A stretch of DNA of 64,000 nucleotides from Paraburkholderia caballeronis (GTDB taxonomy: Bacteria > Pseudomonadota > Gammaproteobacteria > Burkholderiales > Burkholderiaceae). Below, piece after piece: positions 62,685 through 64,000 of the stretch (its first letter is position 1; the number at the start of each line of letters is the position of its first letter). The translations under genes and the position numbers were made by a program. The stretch spans positions 744,001 through 808,000 of the forward strand of contig NZ_FNSR01000003.1 in the NCBI RefSeq assembly GCF_900104845.1, in the 5' to 3' direction. The notes under the pieces were generated by a model, which was not told the origin of the DNA, made no database searches, and saw nothing but the letters and a program-made list of their open reading frames with translations.

Positions 62685-63179
62685 TTACATCAGCATGCCG
62701 AAGGGAAGTCGGTACCGATTGCATGCGGCCGCCCTTCCATCGACCAGACGCGACGAGCGGGATACCGCTTCGCATAACGGCATTTCCGGGGGGAAGCCAG
62801 AAGCGACGCCGCTCGGGTTATAACCAGACCGCGTCCGGAACGCCCTGCTGAAATGCGCTGCCGACCTGAATCCGAATCTTTCCACCAGTCTCAGCAGAGG
62901 TAGCCACCCGGCCCCTGTCAACAGGATGCCGCGTATCTTGAGGAGCCGACGCTCCCCGACGTGCCGCTCGACGCCGCCGCGCAACAGCGCATACGGCGCC
63001 GGCCCCATCACGACGATCACCACGTCGTTGGACACAACGGCGTCGAAGTTCTCGACGATGGGCGTCGCAGAGCCGAAACGCTCCGCGATCCGCGGCCGGA
63101 TCTGCCGCCGCACTTCCTGTGCCGCTGACTCCGGCCGGTCATCGACCTCGCCGTTGTTCCACTGCCGATCAATCCCCAT
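62685..63179 (-). pseudogene. Fused gene debris: P5CR-like and AraC-like fragments
   Basis: One open frame joins two unrelated pieces. Residues 28-85 (PRIAERFGSATPIVENFDAV, then SNDVVIVVMGP) resemble part of a pyrroline-5-carboxylate reductase-family protein. Residues 95-130 (RLVERFGFRSAAHFSRAFR, then TRSGYNPSG) are the second helix-turn-helix of an AraC-family regulator. Neither is complete. The join looks like a deletion scar. Confidence 0.5.
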
Positions 63180-64000
63180 CCGCCAGGTTCGTCTCCCTGA
63201 CCGACCACTGCGCCGCGCTCAGCCCCAATTCCGCAACCGCGCTGCGATCGAGTTCCCGCCACTGCCGCGCGACGGTGCCGAGCGTATCCTCGTCCTGTAT
63301 TTCCAGCGCTTCGGCACAGGCGAGCAATGCGCCGAGGCAACCCTCCCGCGAGATAAGCGCGCCGCGGATCGCGCAGGACACCCGAAGCTGGTCGAGCAGT
63401 TCCGGCAGATCGATCTGCAGAACCACATGCGCCAGCGACAGCATGCCGGTCAGGTACGCCTCGGCGGCAAGATCGCCGGCCGCTGCGTTGCCGGTCGCGA
63501 TGCGATGCGCCGCCAGTTCCATGAAGCGGGCTCGCGCGACGACCAGTTGAACCAGCGGATTGACCCGCAGCGGCACATCGCTGCTGCCCGCATACAGCAG
63601 CAGTTGAACCCAGCGCACCAGCCGACGCGTGCCCACGCGGGCAATCGCATCGTACAGCGTGCGCACGGCAGGAAAAGCACTGGATGCGGTGGCGTTGGCG
63701 AAACGCAGGACGTGCATCGCGATGTCCGGATGCGCCTTTAATGCCACTTCAAGCTTCTCCAGATCCGGATCGCCGTTGAGCAACGTCATCAGTTGCAGCA
63801 GCTGGCCGGACGAATTTCGCGCCTTGCGCGCGACCAGCACTTCCGGACGGGCGAAGAAATATCCCTGGAAAAGCGAGCAGCCCGCGCGACACGCGCGTTC
63901 GAATTCGCCCTGCGTCTCGACCTTTTCGGCGAGCACCGTTTTCCCGGTTCTCGTGAAACGGTTGACGAGGCGAGCCAGATCGTCCGGCACCGTTGCAGCG
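63169..64000 (-). CDS. EAL-HDOD signalling protein, N-terminus outside the window
   Basis: The visible 277 residues cover the end of an EAL-like domain (LAEKVETQGEFERACRAGCS, then FQGYFFARPE) and a following HDOD domain (LLNGDPDLEKLEVALKAHPD, then LYDAIARVGTRRLVRWVQLL). This is the YuxH-type EAL-HDOD architecture, used in cyclic-di-GMP-linked or regulatory signalling. The frame continues without a stop past base 64000, so the start is missing. Whether the EAL part is catalytic cannot be judged. Confidence 0.85.
   Translation of the reverse strand, partial: AATVPDDLARLVNRFTRTGKTVLAEKVETQGEFERACRAGCSLFQGYFFARPEVLVARKARNSSGQLLQLMTLLNGDPDLEKLEVALKAHPDIAMHVLRFANATASSAFPAVRTLYDAIARVGTRRLVRWVQLLLYAGSSDVPLRVNPLVQLVVARARFMELAAHRIATGNAAAGDLAAEAYLTGMLSLAHVVLQIDLPELLDQLRVSCAIRGALISREGCLGALLACAEALEIQDEDTLGTVARQWRELDRSAVAELGLSAAQWSVRETNLADGD

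Overview
The window is high-GC DNA (about two thirds G+C) from a nitrogen-fixing betaproteobacterium, most likely Burkholderiaceae (Paraburkholderia or Burkholderia). The nif gene order, the protein sequences, a taurine cluster with a MocR-type regulator and a zinc-limitation operon of COG0523 GTPases all point that way. This assignment is inference; no rRNA or other taxonomic marker is present.

Positions 1-27266 form one nitrogen-fixation island. The first part (102-7081, plus strand) carries FeS and maturation accessories: HesB/IscA, a TPR-like protein, the LRV 4Fe-4S protein, two NifZ proteins, a DUF3024-like protein, NifS, NifT, a small conserved protein, a DegT-like protein, a SIR2-like protein and a 2Fe-2S ferredoxin. 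A minus-strand group (9757-7146) carries a truncated globin, an unknown protein, an ankyrin protein, an ArsC-like nitrogenase-associated protein and an FmdB zinc ribbon. It diverges from nifHDK (10151-14253) across a region with a NifA site and sigma-54 promoters. Then come unknown genes, a Cca-derived HD-like protein, nifE-nifN-nifX-DUF269-DUF683-fdxB-nifQ (16911-21880), a second globin, a luciferase-like oxidoreductase and a molybdate uptake and control set (modB, modA, modC, modE). nifA, nifB, nifV and nifU are not in the window and probably lie to the left. Three proteins keep an enzyme fold but have lost the catalytic residues: DegT-like lacks the PLP lysine, SIR2-like lacks the Asn/His pair, and the HD-like protein lacks the HD dyad.

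Positions 27445-45020 are accessory metabolism. They hold a lower-GC patch with an NtaA-type monooxygenase, an alpha/beta hydrolase fused to an NTF2-like domain with a divergent LysR regulator, and a taurine cluster (TauE/SafE exporter, taurine:pyruvate-type aminotransferase, TauR, TauABC). These are followed by an IS1202-like insertion sequence and a LysR/VOC/Old-Yellow-Enzyme/SDR group.

Positions 45152-53463 look like a zinc-starvation regulon. A Zur-type Fur protein, a HisI paralogue, a PyrC paralogue, a QueD paralogue, a gamma-carbonic anhydrase, two COG0523 GTPases and a DUF1826 protein sit behind two strongly similar palindromes that I propose as Zur boxes. The HisI and PyrC paralogues have each lost a metal-ligand residue. 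A decayed TonB receptor of ZnuD type lies beside it.

Positions 53776-59970 encode three SPFH/HflKC-like membrane proteins overlapping a P1B-type metal ATPase. The right end (60236-64000) holds a hipBA toxin-antitoxin pair, a truncated KdgD, gene debris and a partial EAL-HDOD signalling gene that runs off the window.
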